Shown here: positions 8,620-18,378 of the stretch, piece by piece | Layout of the letters: each line of letters starts with the position of its first letter | Numbering within the stretch: the first letter of the stretch is position 1 | Assembly: GCA_937858705.1 (NCBI GenBank) | Contig: CALLZM010000029.1 | Span: forward strand, 1 to 44,024 | Direction: 5' to 3' | Source: an uncultured Candidatus Saccharibacteria bacterium | GTDB lineage: Bacteria; Patescibacteriota; Saccharimonadia; Saccharimonadales; Saccharimonadaceae | Length of the DNA: 44,024 nt | Program-made: the position numbers and the translations under genes | Notes under the pieces: model-generated | The model's input: the letters and a program-made list of their open reading frames with translations, nothing else | What the model was told of the DNA's origin: nothing | The model's database searches: none

Positions 8620-9837
8620 TTAATTAGTGACTAACGCAAATGAATTTTTACCTTTTTTTAGTAGACATTGTCGTTCAATACTAATGTCTTCCGCTATTTT
8701 CTCTCCATTCACACTCACCGCCCCACCAATGATTAAGCGCCGTGCCTCACCGAGACTCGTCGTCATATCAGCATCAACCAATAACTCAGAAACTCGTTTA
8801 CCACCAACAACCGTCGGAATTTCGGCGCTTAGTTGTTCGATATCACCACCGTTCAAGCTATCGAAGTTTTCCCCACCAAATAACACTTTCGTCACTCTCT
8901 CGACCGATTCTCGTCGATCTACTCCATGAATGAGCTCAGTCACTTCCCGTGCAAGTATCTTTTGCAAGCTTCGCGCGCCGGGATTCGCTCGATGATCTGC
9001 GATAATGGCTTCTACCTCACTCTTGGGCAGCAGCGTATATATCTTAATGAGATCTTCCGCCGTTTCATCATCGGTGTTGAGCCAAAATTGATAAAACTTA
9101 TAGGGACTCGTCTTGGCTGGGTCCAGCCATACTGCGCCGTCTTCCGATTTGCCAAATTTTACACCAGTCTGTTTGTTCACGACCAAAGGAGTCGTGAATA
9201 CATGCGCTTCACCACCCTCTAGTTTTCGAATCAAGCTTACACCGGTAATACTATTTCCCCATTGGTCAGCGCCAGACACCTGTAGTGATACACCTTTTTC
9301 GCGGTATAAATGCAAAAAGTCATACCCTTGTATCAACGAATAGCTAAATTCGCCATAGCTGATACCACTGCCGCCTTCACCAATGCGGGCTTTAATAAAA
9401 TCGCGATCAAGCAATTGTGTCATCGACACATGCTTGCCAATTTTATGCAAAAATTCGATATAATTTATACCCTGAAACCAGTCATAGTTATTGACCGTCT
9501 CAAATGTCTTGCCCGCAAAAATGGTCTCAAACTGTCGCCGTAAACACTCAACATTATGTGCGACAACTTTTTCGTCTTTTATGTCTCGCTCTTGCTTTTT
9601 GCCGTCTGGGTCGCCTATCATACCAGTTGCACCGCCCGCGAGCAGAATAGCTTCATGCCCATGATCGATAAGATGTCGCACCAACATAGCTGCCGCCAAA
9701 TTGCCAATGGTCATTGAGTCCGCCGACGGGTCAACACCCCAATAAAACTTCCTCGGCTCATTAATATCTTCTATGTTCGCAAACGACGACTGATTAACAA
9801 ACCCTCGCCACGCTAATTCCTCAGATAATGTAGTCAT
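8620..9837 (-). CDS. tyrS: Tyrosine--tRNA ligase
   Basis: Class I aminoacyl-tRNA synthetase, 405 aa. Recognised by the N-terminal GVDPSADSMTIGNLAA block, the tyrosine-binding SYSLIQGYDFLHL and QVSGADQWGNS segments, and KFGKSEDGAVWLDP (the KMSKS-equivalent loop). A C-terminal S4 RNA-binding domain ends the protein (RLIIGGAVSVNGEKI). The HIGH signature is replaced by T43-I-G-N46, so both catalytic-motif histidines are changed. Asn at the second position occurs in other class I synthetases. Thr at the first is less usual. It is the first gene of the tyrS-pgm-recG-PLC-rsmD run and its mRNA should be leaderless. Confidence 0.95.
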   Translation of the reverse strand: MTTLSEELAWRGFVNQSSFANIEDINEPRKFYWGVDPSADSMTIGNLAAAMLVRHLIDHGHEAILLAGGATGMIGDPDGKKQERDIKDEKVVAHNVECLRRQFETIFAGKTFETVNNYDWFQGINYIEFLHKIGKHVSMTQLLDRDFIKARIGEGGSGISYGEFSYSLIQGYDFLHLYREKGVSLQVSGADQWGNSITGVSLIRKLEGGEAHVFTTPLVVNKQTGVKFGKSEDGAVWLDPAKTSPYKFYQFWLNTDDETAEDLIKIYTLLPKSEVEAIIADHRANPGARSLQKILAREVTELIHGVDRRESVERVTKVLFGGENFDSLNGGDIEQLSAEIPTVVGGKRVSELLVDADMTTSLGEARRLIIGGAVSVNGEKIAEDISIERQCLLKKGKNSFALVTN

Positions 9838-9843
9838 ATATTC

Positions 9844-9861
9844 ATTGTATCATGATACAAT
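9844..9861. promoter_or_regulatory. Palindromic divergent promoter of tyrS and mrcA
   Basis: ATTGTATCATGATACAAT is a perfect 18-bp palindrome. Each half is an extended -10 (TGATACAAT). The minus-strand -10 (9844-9849) ends six bases before the tyrS ATG (leaderless). The plus-strand -10 (9856-9861) starts a transcript at about 9868, about 29 nt before the mrcA ATG. Only one polymerase could occupy the site at a time. Confidence 0.75.
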
Positions 9862-9896
9862 AGAGAGCAGATAATGCTTATGGGAAGTATGGAGTT

Positions 9897-12524
9897 ATGA
9901 CGAAAAAGACGAAGCGAAAGCCATTGAAGCTATACACTAACCTGTCAAAAAAACGACAGACCAAAAAGGATGCTGCAGTTCGACGGAAGGCCGAATATCT
10001 TGCATCGTTACCGAAACATCCGGTAAAACGATTTTTCTATCGTCTTCATCCAAAACGAGTGCTCGCGTATTGGTTCAGCAAGCGCGGATTATTTATGATG
10101 TTAAAGATTGTTGGCGTGACGGCGCTTCTGATTGTACTTACTGCTGGAGGAATTGTCGCCTATTATCGCAAAGATATTGAGGCCATCCGACCTGATAAGC
10201 TTGCCGAAAGAGTGAAAACGACGGTCACTACTTATTATGATCGTAACGACGAGGTCCTTTGGGTAGACAAAGGAAGTGGCGATTGGCGACTCACTGTGCC
10301 AGGAAATGAAATTAGCGACTATGTAAAGAAGGCAACCGTCGCCATTGAAGACAAAGATTTTTACGAACATGACGGTATTAGCATTTCGGGCATCATCAGA
10401 TCATTTCTCAGTAACAGCCAGGGCAACTCAGTTCAGGGTGGCTCTACCATCACGCAGCAGCTCGTAAAGCAAGTGTTTTTGGCCGCTGACGCGCATAAAC
10501 GAGGTTTCGATGGTATACCGCGAAAGATTAAAGAAGTTATCTTGGCCATCGAAGTTGAACGAATGTACACCAAGGAGCAAATTCTTGACCTATACCTCAA
10601 CGAATCGTCCTACGGTGGAGCTCGAAATGGTGTCGAATCAGCCGCTCAGACTTACTTCCAGAAGCCTGCCAAAGATCTTACTCTTGCTGAAGCGGCCCTC
10701 GTCGCGGGCATTCCCAACCAACCTGGGCTCTACAATCCGTATAATATCGAAGGTCACGAAGCACTCATTGCCAGACAGCATCGCGTCTTAGATAAAATGG
10801 TCGAAGCCGGATTCATCAAAAAAAGTGAAGCCGACGAGGCCAAGAAAGTTGCTATTCTCGATACCATCAAGCCACTCGCCGACCAGATGGAAGGCGCTAA
10901 AGCTCCGCACTTTGTGCTTATGGTACGATCGCAATTAGAGAAAGAACTAGGACAAACCATTGTTGGAAGAGGCGGACTGAGCGTCAAGACTACGCTTGAT
11001 TTACGAATTCAGAAAAAAGTCGAAGAGGCCACAAAGAAAATGTTCGAGTCATATTGGCCAAACTATGCAGGCTTCACGAATAGCGCTTCAACTGTCATCG
11101 ATTCACAGACTGGACAGATAGTGGCCATGCTTGGTAGTCGCGACTTCGACTACGCTGGCTTTGGTCAAGACAATGCAGCCATGGCATACATTCAACCAGG
11201 ATCAACCATCAAACCGCTCGTTTATGCTGAGCTCATGAAAGACCGTGGTGCTGAAAATCAAAACTATGGCAGCGGCTCCATCTTAGCTGATGACAGATCT
11301 ATGGATGCGATCTACGGTGCACCGCTCAAAAATGCCGACCGTGGATATAGAGGTAGCATCAACATACGAAGCTCCCTCGGTCTATCAAGAAATATTCCTG
11401 CTGTTAAGGCTATGTATATCGCGGGGGTTGAACCAACACTGAAGTTTATTCGAGAAATGGGCGATACGAGTTATTGTACAGAAGGAGTAGAGAAACAAGC
11501 CGGCCTAGCATCAGCTATTGGCGGTTGTGGTGTTCGACAAGTTGAGCATACTAATGCCATCGCCTCTTTGGCACGCATGGGCGTTTACAAGCCGTATAGC
11601 ACCATCCTAGAAGTAAAGAATACACAAAATGATGTCTTAAAACGCTTTGAAGATAGTTCGAAACAAGTGCTTGATCCTCAGGTGGCATATATTATCAACG
11701 ACATTCTCGGTGACGACAATGCTCGTGCTGGATTGTACGGAAGAAACTTCTATGGCCTCGTAGTGCCGGGAGTGCGAACAGCAGTGAAAACTGGTACCTC
11801 AGATAAAGGCGGCAACGCGAAAGATATATGGACAGTATCATACAGCCCAGCCCTCACTATGTCGACTTGGCTCGGTAATCCAGATACATCCGTTCTGAGA
11901 AATGGAAACTCTTCTATTCCCGCTCAAATTATCGGCGATGTCATGGAATATGCTCACAAACAGGTGTATGCCAAAGAGAAGAAATGGAAATCTGGCGACT
12001 GGTTCACAAAGCCAAAGGGTATTCAAACAATTGGAAGCGAATTATATCCATCTTGGTATAATAAATCCTTCCAGCAAGCCAAAAAGAAAGTAACATTCGA
12101 TAGGGTGTCAAAGAAAAAAGCTACAGAATGTACCCCTGAAGAGGCAAAAATCATCGTAGAGGTCATTGAAGCCACCGATCCGATTACAAAAAAGAAATCA
12201 CTCCAAATCACCAATGGCTACGACCCAAGCAAAGAAGATGACGCCCATAAATGCAGCGATCGTAAACCAACTGTCTCAGTATCAATCTCATCGGATGGCA
12301 AAAACATCACCGTTAACTACACAAGCGGCCGCTATGTCATAGAAAAAATAACGCTAACCGTTAACGGTCGTCCATTTAAAACACTATCCGCGAGTGGTAG
12401 CGGCAGCCAGACAATACCCTATACCTCGAGCAACAGCTCATTCACTGTCAATGCAGCAGTTATTGACAAAGGATACTACTCGGCATCGTCATCAGATAGC
12501 TGGGAAGAAGATTCTGACGATTAG
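9897..12524 (+). CDS. mrcA: Class A penicillin-binding protein (PBP1A-like)
   Basis: Bifunctional peptidoglycan glycosyltransferase and DD-transpeptidase of 875 aa, anchored by one helix (about 65-90) after a basic cytoplasmic tail. The GT51 domain shows catalytic E151 in AIEDKDFYEHDG and GGSTITQQLVKQ at 181-192. The transpeptidase domain has S436-T-I-K439, S497-R-N499 and K631-T-G-T. A C-terminal beta domain (about 760-865) ends in an acidic Ser-rich tail. GGAG lies only two bases before the ATG, with GGGAAG further upstream. The gene is monocistronic between the palindromic promoter and a strong bidirectional terminator. Confidence 0.95.
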   Translation: MTKKTKRKPLKLYTNLSKKRQTKKDAAVRRKAEYLASLPKHPVKRFFYRLHPKRVLAYWFSKRGLFMMLKIVGVTALLIVLTAGGIVAYYRKDIEAIRPDKLAERVKTTVTTYYDRNDEVLWVDKGSGDWRLTVPGNEISDYVKKATVAIEDKDFYEHDGISISGIIRSFLSNSQGNSVQGGSTITQQLVKQVFLAADAHKRGFDGIPRKIKEVILAIEVERMYTKEQILDLYLNESSYGGARNGVESAAQTYFQKPAKDLTLAEAALVAGIPNQPGLYNPYNIEGHEALIARQHRVLDKMVEAGFIKKSEADEAKKVAILDTIKPLADQMEGAKAPHFVLMVRSQLEKELGQTIVGRGGLSVKTTLDLRIQKKVEEATKKMFESYWPNYAGFTNSASTVIDSQTGQIVAMLGSRDFDYAGFGQDNAAMAYIQPGSTIKPLVYAELMKDRGAENQNYGSGSILADDRSMDAIYGAPLKNADRGYRGSINIRSSLGLSRNIPAVKAMYIAGVEPTLKFIREMGDTSYCTEGVEKQAGLASAIGGCGVRQVEHTNAIASLARMGVYKPYSTILEVKNTQNDVLKRFEDSSKQVLDPQVAYIINDILGDDNARAGLYGRNFYGLVVPGVRTAVKTGTSDKGGNAKDIWTVSYSPALTMSTWLGNPDTSVLRNGNSSIPAQIIGDVMEYAHKQVYAKEKKWKSGDWFTKPKGIQTIGSELYPSWYNKSFQQAKKKVTFDRVSKKKATECTPEEAKIIVEVIEATDPITKKKSLQITNGYDPSKEDDAHKCSDRKPTVSVSISSDGKNITVNYTSGRYVIEKITLTVNGRPFKTLSASGSGSQTIPYTSSNSSFTVNAAVIDKGYYSASSSDSWEEDSDD

Positions 12525-12542
12525 AGCTCCCTCCGCGTAACG

Positions 12543-12576
12543 AAAAAAGATCCAGTGCTAATGCCTGGATCTTTTT
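12543..12576. terminator. Bidirectional terminator between mrcA and the radA/PIN operon
   Basis: A 12-bp stem (AAAAAGATCCAG at 44-55 with CTGGATCTTTTT at 65-76 of the 12500s) closes a 9-nt loop and has A- and T-tracts on its two sides. It can terminate the two convergent transcripts. Confidence 0.93.
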
Positions 12577-12594
12577 ATGGGCAACGCCGTTCTA

Positions 12595-13440
12595 TTACTG
12601 TTTATTGACGAGGCTAATCAATGACTCTTCTTGTGTCGGCGGTCGCTTCTTTGATGGCTTCAAAGAACTATCGTTCTTTGGTTTTGTGTCTCGTTTTTGA
12701 TTCTTCTGGGGCTTTTGTCTCTGAGGCGAACTACCATTTGCTGGTTTTTCAACAAGCTTCGCGAACATCATACGACCAGCGTCTGTCTGAAGACTACGAA
12801 TAATTTCTATCTTGACAGTTTTCCCTATCAAACGATCAGCCCGCTCAACCACTACCATGGTGCCGTCACTTAGGTGGCCAATCGCTTGCCTTGCGCCAGA
12901 TCCTTTCTGTGTCAGCTCAACCTCCATAGCGTCACCCGGTAAATACGGCATACGAAGCTGTTTTGTCAATTCGTTCACATTCAAGATGGCAATACCTTCT
13001 ACTGTTGCAAGTTTATTGAGATTGAAGTCATTGGTACAAATTGAGCCACTGTATTTCTTTGCGAGAGATATCAATCGATTGTCGACGCCCTCCGCAGCCT
13101 TTACACCATCTTGTAGTATCCGGACAGCTACCATGTCATTATCTTGTAATTCTTTTACGATATCGAGGCCTCTCCTTGCTCGTTTGCGCTTCTCACTATC
13201 GGCTTGGTCGGCCAAAAATTGCAGTTCAGCCAGTACACTTCTCGGTACGACAAGCGTCCCAGGCATAAACCCCGCGCCAGCAACAAGCGCAATTCGCCCA
13301 TCCATAAGCGCCGAGGTGTCGACAAATACCATATCGGCTTTCATATGTGCCTGTTTTCGCCAAGTCCGATAACTGAGCGCTGTTGTTTGTAATAAAATGA
13401 TCACCAATAAAACTATTATCATTACTTCATTATTCGTCAT
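12595..13440 (-). CDS. Membrane-anchored PIN-TRAM domain protein (YacL-like)
   Basis: Putative ribonuclease or RNA-binding protein of 281 aa. An N-terminal hydrophobic helix (about 5-25) is followed by a PIN domain with acidic residues in VFVDTSALMDGRI (D41, D47), LAELQFLAD (E72) and CTNDFNLN. A TRAM-like beta domain follows (about 165-235, from LPGDAMEVELTQKG). The tail from about 240 is long, basic and low in complexity (Lys, Pro, Gln, Ser). The order TM-PIN-TRAM matches Bacillus YacL, which also neighbours radA. AAGGAG precedes the ATG, 17 nt after the radA stop, so it is the second gene of a radA operon. The basic tail may bind RNA (inference). Confidence 0.85.
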   Translation of the reverse strand: MTNNEVMIIVLLVIILLQTTALSYRTWRKQAHMKADMVFVDTSALMDGRIALVAGAGFMPGTLVVPRSVLAELQFLADQADSEKRKRARRGLDIVKELQDNDMVAVRILQDGVKAAEGVDNRLISLAKKYSGSICTNDFNLNKLATVEGIAILNVNELTKQLRMPYLPGDAMEVELTQKGSGARQAIGHLSDGTMVVVERADRLIGKTVKIEIIRSLQTDAGRMMFAKLVEKPANGSSPQRQKPQKNQKRDTKPKNDSSLKPSKKRPPTQEESLISLVNKQ

Positions 13441-13457
13441 ATTTCTCCTTTTTTCAG

Positions 13458-14807
13458 TTATTGTTTCAGGTGGTCGATCAAAGCCTGCCTCAGGTCTTTG
13501 GTATTTTTTATAAATGCTTCTTTTTTATTTGGTGGTGCTATGGCATAAGTAAAACCAAGCTTTTTCGCCTCATTCACTCGTTTATCGCTTGCTTGCACGC
13601 TGCGAATTTCTCCACCAAGACCTACCTCACCAAACACTACTGCGCCCTCGGTGAGCTTGCGACCAGCGCTAGCACTGGCGATCGCCATAGCAACCGCGAG
13701 ATCCGCCGCTGGATCATCAAGCTTTATGCCACCTACAACATTGATATAAATATCCTTGTCCGATAATTTCAACTTCGTTCGTCGTTCCAGCACTGCGATC
13801 AGCACGGTGAGTCTGTTCAAATCAAAACCACTACTCGTCCGCTTTGGATATCCGAAATTACTAGGCGAAACCAGCGCTTGGATTTCTACCAGTAGTGATC
13901 GATTACCTTCAAGCGTTGCCAATACCACAGAGCCGTCAGCCTCTTGCCGTTCTGCTAATAAACTCGCCGATGGATTTTGCACCAGGCTCAGCCCTTGGTC
14001 ATTCATCTCAAATATCGCCGCTTCACTAGTTGAACCATAGCGATTTTTAATAGCTCTCAGTACCTTAAACCCGCCGTATCGATCACCTTCGAACTGCAAC
14101 ACTACATCAACCAAATGCTCGAGCACTTTTGGTCCCGCAATCGAGCCCTCCTTTGTAACATGGCCGACCAAAATGACCGCTGATCCAGACTCCTTGGCCG
14201 CACGAATGATCACATTACTCGAATTAGTAATTTGACTTACCGTGCCTGGCGCGCTAGTGATGTCTGCAAGAGACAGCGTTTGAATCGAGTCAACTATAAC
14301 CAATTTATGTTTACCGGCACGAATCGTGGCCGCAATGTCATCAGCACTGGTGCTCGCCACAAATTGCAAGTCGTCATGCCCATCAGCACCCAGCCGACTC
14401 GCTCGTAACTTCACTTGCGACGCCGATTCCTCTCCGCTCGCATACAGCACAGGCTCAGATTCACCTATCGCCGCGGCAGTTTGCAGTAGAAGAGTGCTCT
14501 TGCCAATGCCTGGCTGCCCCGCAAGCAATACAACACCACCGGGGACAATACCTCCTCCCAGTACCGTATCGACATCCACAAAACCAGTGGTTAGGCGTTT
14601 CACTGATTCTTCAGCTGAAATTGAACGCATCGTCTGAACTTCTAATACTCGGCCCGACGACCCCGCTCTTGCCACCACCGATTTGCCGCTCTCGACAACT
14701 TGCTCGACAAGAGAGTTCCACTCACCACAATTATCGCATCGACCCGTCCATTTCGGATAAGTCGCTCCGCAATTCTGACATACAAACTGACTTTTTGCTT
14801 TCGCCAT
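13458..14807 (-). CDS. radA: DNA repair protein RadA (Sms)
   Basis: Helicase-like recombination factor promoting branch migration, 449 aa. It has an N-terminal C4 zinc finger (CQNCGATYPKWTGRCDNCG), Walker A GQPGIGKST, the RadA-specific KNRYGST and a C-terminal Lon-protease-like domain without the catalytic Ser. The open frame extends 20 codons upstream of the family start. I choose the ATG at 14807 because MAKAKSQFVCQNCG matches the family and a -10 box lies six bases before it. Confidence 0.95.
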   Translation of the reverse strand: MAKAKSQFVCQNCGATYPKWTGRCDNCGEWNSLVEQVVESGKSVVARAGSSGRVLEVQTMRSISAEESVKRLTTGFVDVDTVLGGGIVPGGVVLLAGQPGIGKSTLLLQTAAAIGESEPVLYASGEESASQVKLRASRLGADGHDDLQFVASTSADDIAATIRAGKHKLVIVDSIQTLSLADITSAPGTVSQITNSSNVIIRAAKESGSAVILVGHVTKEGSIAGPKVLEHLVDVVLQFEGDRYGGFKVLRAIKNRYGSTSEAAIFEMNDQGLSLVQNPSASLLAERQEADGSVVLATLEGNRSLLVEIQALVSPSNFGYPKRTSSGFDLNRLTVLIAVLERRTKLKLSDKDIYINVVGGIKLDDPAADLAVAMAIASASAGRKLTEGAVVFGEVGLGGEIRSVQASDKRVNEAKKLGFTYAIAPPNKKEAFIKNTKDLRQALIDHLKQ

Positions 14808-14813
14808 CCTTCT

Positions 14814-14819
14814 ATTGTA
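14814..14819 (-). promoter_or_regulatory. -10 box of radA (leaderless)
   Basis: The minus strand reads TACAAT, ending six bases before the ATG at 14807. The intervening AGAAGG looks like a ribosome-binding site, but a start point at normal spacing would leave it out of the mRNA. Confidence 0.65.
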
Positions 14820-14832
14820 CCCTACTCTTCCG

Positions 14833-15825
14833 TCATATTCTGGCCGGCGGTGCCACGCTACTGTCAATACTCTGGTTCAGCTCCGTCAAATGAAGCGCCA
14901 AGCCGTCGAGTTTTTTTCGATCTTGCTCGTAGGCTGTTATAGATTGGTTGATTTCATTCGCCGTTTGGTTTAAGCGATCTCGTTCAACAGTAAGTGCTGT
15001 CCTCTCAGTAGTAAACTGTCGCTGTGACAAAGCACCGGACTGAGCATTGGCATTAAACTTGCTCACTTTTTCATTATAGCGAGCGCTATCGCGTTTATAT
15101 GCAGTCGCCCTGTTATTGATGGCATCCGCTCGTTGCTCCAGCTCCTTCGACAGCGTATCGGCTTCTTGCTGTAAGGTAGTGAATTTTTCAGAATAGTGCC
15201 GGTGCATGACTAATACTTGCGAACGATCCGTGAAATAAGTGCTGTAATATTGCTCTAGTTCATCGCTTATTTCATCAATTTCCGTACCAATGACTGAGTG
15301 ATATTCGTTCAGTTTATCGACTTCTGGTAAGTGACTGTATACCTTCATTCGCTCTTGAAATATCGTATTATGCCGCTGCCGTTCAATCTCTCGCTCCAAC
15401 AATTCATCAATTCGTTTCTGCTCACTATTGCTCAGCCGTTGATAGGCAGCATGAAGCATTTCATGAGCCGCCGTCACTTCATTGATTCCACTCAGTTCTT
15501 GCTCGTTTACTTTGTAAAGATATATCCTATCGTTGACAAAGCAGCCCAAAATAGCCGAACCCCTTTCATGCTGACCACAGTGCTCATTGAACCGTTGCGT
15601 GCTCTCAACCTCTGGTCGGCTCGCGTAAAACAAGAAAGCCCCATGCTCATTCAAATAAGAAGCTTCAGCCAGCTGGATTGTCTCGGCAGATGGTGGATAT
15701 TGATTCACCGTTAGCCAATCTGTGATGTATTGCTGCTGCCACACAGCCACAAGTGCTGCACCCGCCAACAACGCTCCGACAATCGGAACAACTACAAACC
15801 GCCAGCTAAACGACGGCCGCTTCAC
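14833..15825 (-). CDS. Membrane-anchored zincin-like metallopeptidase with coiled-coil tail
   Basis: I do not recognise a named family. From the GTG at 15825 the product is 330 aa. It has a basic N-terminus, one helix (about 10-30), and an extracytoplasmic region with the zinc-protease motif H121-E-M-L-H125 in VTAAHEMLHAAY. A helical region follows that includes GTEIDEISDELEQYY, whose acidic residues could supply the third zinc ligand, and then a long coiled coil rich in Glu, Arg and Gln (about 215-310). The GTG start has AAGGTGG six bases upstream and lies 20 bp inside the end of clpC, so translation is coupled to clpC. The open frame continues upstream inside clpC but without a good start. 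It may be an envelope protein-quality or cell-wall protease (inference from context only). Confidence 0.65.
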   Translation of the reverse strand: MKRPSFSWRFVVVPIVGALLAGAALVAVWQQQYITDWLTVNQYPPSAETIQLAEASYLNEHGAFLFYASRPEVESTQRFNEHCGQHERGSAILGCFVNDRIYLYKVNEQELSGINEVTAAHEMLHAAYQRLSNSEQKRIDELLEREIERQRHNTIFQERMKVYSHLPEVDKLNEYHSVIGTEIDEISDELEQYYSTYFTDRSQVLVMHRHYSEKFTTLQQEADTLSKELEQRADAINNRATAYKRDSARYNEKVSKFNANAQSGALSQRQFTTERTALTVERDRLNQTANEINQSITAYEQDRKKLDGLALHLTELNQSIDSSVAPPARI

Positions 15826-18286
15826 CTTGTACCACCTTAAAGACAAGTTGTCGCTGCCGTACACCCACTTGCACGGTATCTCCAGGCGCCACTTCATCGC
15901 CCAATAAATATTCAGCAAGTTGATGTTCTATTCTATCCTCGATAAGTCGTCTAAGTGGCCGAGCACCTTGACGCGCCTTAAAGCCTTCGTCTATCAAAAA
16001 TCGCTTTGCGCTCGGCTGAATCTTTAGCCCCACGCCTTTCGAGAGCAATCTATCGGCCGTATCTGTAACCAGATTATCAAAAATTAACGACACAACTGGT
16101 CGAGTGAGTGCCCGAAAAGTAACAATCGCATCGAATCGGTTGATGAGCTCTGGCTGCATAAATCGCTCCAAAGCCTTATTGGTAGCTGCTGTATTCTCCT
16201 TATGAAGCGCCTCTAGCTCTTGTCTATCCCCCACTGAATGAGCCTGAAAGCCGAGCTGAGACTCCCGTACAAAGCTATCGGTGCCAAGGTTACTCGTTAA
16301 AATCACGATGGTATTACGAAAACTCACCTGTTTGCCTTTGGCATCAGTCAAGATGCCGTCTTCAAGCAGCTGTAGCAACAATTGAAATACATCTGGATGT
16401 GCTTTTTCGATTTCGTCAAATAGCACCACGCTGTACGGCTGCCTACGAATCTTATCCGTCAATTTACCACCATCTTCATACCCAACAAACCCAGCCGGTG
16501 CACCAAGAAGTCTCGAGGTAGAATGCCGTTCTTTAAACTCACTCATATCGATTTTAACGAGTGCATCATCACTACCAAACACTTCCTTCGCAAGAACACG
16601 AGCCAATTCCGTCTTGCCCACACCAGTCGGCCCCATGAAGACGAACGATCCTATCGGCCGATCACCACTGCTTATACCACTTCGGCTTCGTCGAACAGCT
16701 CGCGCTACTTTCTGAATTGCTTCATCTTGACCAATCACCGATCTACCCAGATGTTTCTCGAGGCGTTTCAACAATCGTAGCTCCGACGACTCAACCTTAT
16801 CAACCGGTATACCCGTCATGTTCGATACCGCCTTAGCCAAATGTGCCTCGTTGATAGTCACTCGACTCGCTTGTTTCTCGGATTCTTGAAGCTTTTCGGC
16901 TCGTTGTTGCAGCTTTGCGAGGTGAGTTTTATAGATAGCCGCCCGTTCATACTCTTGCTCACTAAACGCTTCGTCAAGCGACTCTTTGAGCTTACTTAAT
17001 TCATGCATAATCTCACGAAGCTCAGACGGTACCACACCATGATATATCCGAGCTAGCGCCGAAGCTTCGTCGATGACATCGATCGCTTTATCGGGCCGGT
17101 ACCGATCGGTAACATACCGGTCTGCCAAAGAAACAGCCTGTTGCAGCACTTCATCGCTTAAAACAACTTGGTGATGCTCTTCATATTGGGCTCGAATACC
17201 CTTCAAAATCGATAAAGTATCCCTTGGACTCGGCTCCTTGACTACAATGGCTTGAAATCGTCGCTCCAACGCCGCATCTGGTTCGATATGTTTGCGATAT
17301 TCATCAAGTGTTGTCGCACCTATGAGCCGAATGTGCCCCCTTGCAAGTGCAGGCTTCAAAATATTGGCCGCGTCCATCGCTCCCTCTGCTTGCCCGGCCC
17401 CAGTTAAAAGATGAAGCTCGTCGATAAACAATATAACATCGTCTCGATTCCTTATCTCATTCACCAGTTTTTTTAAGCGCTCTTCAAATTCACCACGATA
17501 CTTCGTCCCAGCAACCAAACCAGCCAAATCGAGTTGAATTACTTGCATATCGAGCAGATGAACAGGTACTTTCTCATACGCAATTACCTGCGCAGCCCCC
17601 TCAACAATAGCCGTCTTTCCAACACCTGGCTCACCAATGAGCACTGGATTATTTTTTGTTCGCCGGCTCAGAATAGTCACCAGTCGTTCTATTTCTTTGC
17701 CTCGTCCGATCACCGTATCGAGCTTGCCTTCACGAGCCTTGGCAGTAAGATTATCGCCAAATACTTCCAGCAGTCCGCGTTTTGGCGCACTCGATACTTT
17801 TTTGGTCGATAATGATTCCATATGCTCGCTCCCTTGCCTATCAAAGTACATTTCGAGCGACTCGATAAGCTGTTCTATATCCGCATTCATATCTCGTAAC
17901 AGCACCGTGCCTCTCGAACTTTTCTGACGCAAAATACTGTATAAAATATGTTCAGTACCGAGATATTCTTGATGCAATTCTCTTGCCTGGTCATGTGCCA
18001 TTTTGATGGTCAACAGTGCTGTTTCCGATAGCGTCATCATACCGAGGCTACCCACTATCGGCTCTGTCTTAAAATGAAGCGCCAATTCAGCTCGCTGCAA
18101 GGATACGCCAGCATCTGCCAATAGTCGAGCCCCCACAGAAGATCCTTGTGACAAAACACCTAGCAGTATATGTTCGGTACCAATGTGCGGGCTACCTTGG
18201 CTTCGAGCGATTGCTTCGGCATGTTGAAGACTCACCCTCGCATTATCAGTGAGGCGGGCAATGAATTCACCAAATGGTTCTGACAT
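15806..18286 (-). CDS. clpC: ATP-dependent Clp protease ATP-binding subunit ClpC
   Basis: AAA+ unfoldase that feeds substrates to ClpP, 826 aa. It has two N-terminal Clp repeats (1-145, with TEHILLGVL and TEHILYSIL), AAA1 with Walker A GEPGVGKT (218-225), and a middle coiled-coil/UVR-like segment ([15 protein letters not shown]). AAA2 carries GPTGVGKTE, and the C-terminal D2-small domain follows. The middle segment distinguishes ClpC from ClpA. A good ribosome-binding site (GGGAGG) precedes the ATG. A perfect CIRCE operator overlaps its promoter, so heat-shock control by HrcA is expected. The next gene starts inside its 3' end. Confidence 0.95.
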   Translation of the reverse strand: MSEPFGEFIARLTDNARVSLQHAEAIARSQGSPHIGTEHILLGVLSQGSSVGARLLADAGVSLQRAELALHFKTEPIVGSLGMMTLSETALLTIKMAHDQARELHQEYLGTEHILYSILRQKSSRGTVLLRDMNADIEQLIESLEMYFDRQGSEHMESLSTKKVSSAPKRGLLEVFGDNLTAKAREGKLDTVIGRGKEIERLVTILSRRTKNNPVLIGEPGVGKTAIVEGAAQVIAYEKVPVHLLDMQVIQLDLAGLVAGTKYRGEFEERLKKLVNEIRNRDDVILFIDELHLLTGAGQAEGAMDAANILKPALARGHIRLIGATTLDEYRKHIEPDAALERRFQAIVVKEPSPRDTLSILKGIRAQYEEHHQVVLSDEVLQQAVSLADRYVTDRYRPDKAIDVIDEASALARIYHGVVPSELREIMHELSKLKESLDEAFSEQEYERAAIYKTHLAKLQQRAEKLQESEKQASRVTINEAHLAKAVSNMTGIPVDKVESSELRLLKRLEKHLGRSVIGQDEAIQKVARAVRRSRSGISSGDRPIGSFVFMGPTGVGKTELARVLAKEVFGSDDALVKIDMSEFKERHSTSRLLGAPAGFVGYEDGGKLTDKIRRQPYSVVLFDEIEKAHPDVFQLLLQLLEDGILTDAKGKQVSFRNTIVILTSNLGTDSFVRESQLGFQAHSVGDRQELEALHKENTAATNKALERFMQPELINRFDAIVTFRALTRPVVSLIFDNLVTDTADRLLSKGVGLKIQPSAKRFLIDEGFKARQGARPLRRLIEDRIEHQLAEYLLGDEVAPGDTVQVGVRQRQLVFKVVQGEAAVV

Positions 18287-18338
18287 ATCGCTCCCTCCCT
18301 TCTTCTTTGCTCATGAGCTGTATCAAATTTCTGAGCCT

Positions 18339-18367
18339 ATTTTAGCAAAGATTAGCACTCGTGTCAA
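18339..18367 (-). promoter_or_regulatory. Sigma-A type promoter of clpC
   Basis: The minus strand has -35 TTGACA (18362-18367), a 17-bp spacer and -10 TAAAAT (18339-18344). The leader is about 45 nt and contains the ribosome-binding site. Confidence 0.85.
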
Positions 18368-18378
18368 TTGAGTGCTAA
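18352..18378. promoter_or_regulatory. CIRCE operator (HrcA binding site)
   Basis: TTAGCACTC, nine bases, then GAGTGCTAA: a perfect match to the CIRCE consensus. It covers the -35 and part of the spacer of the clpC promoter and abuts the nusA stop codon (18379-18381). HrcA repression at normal temperature is known for this element. hrcA is not in the window. Confidence 0.97.

Noticed and set aside
12812-13372. 186-aa plus-strand open frame opposite the PIN-TRAM gene
   Set aside because: Antisense shadow with Ser/Thr/Pro-rich composition, no ribosome-binding site, opposite a recognisable gene.
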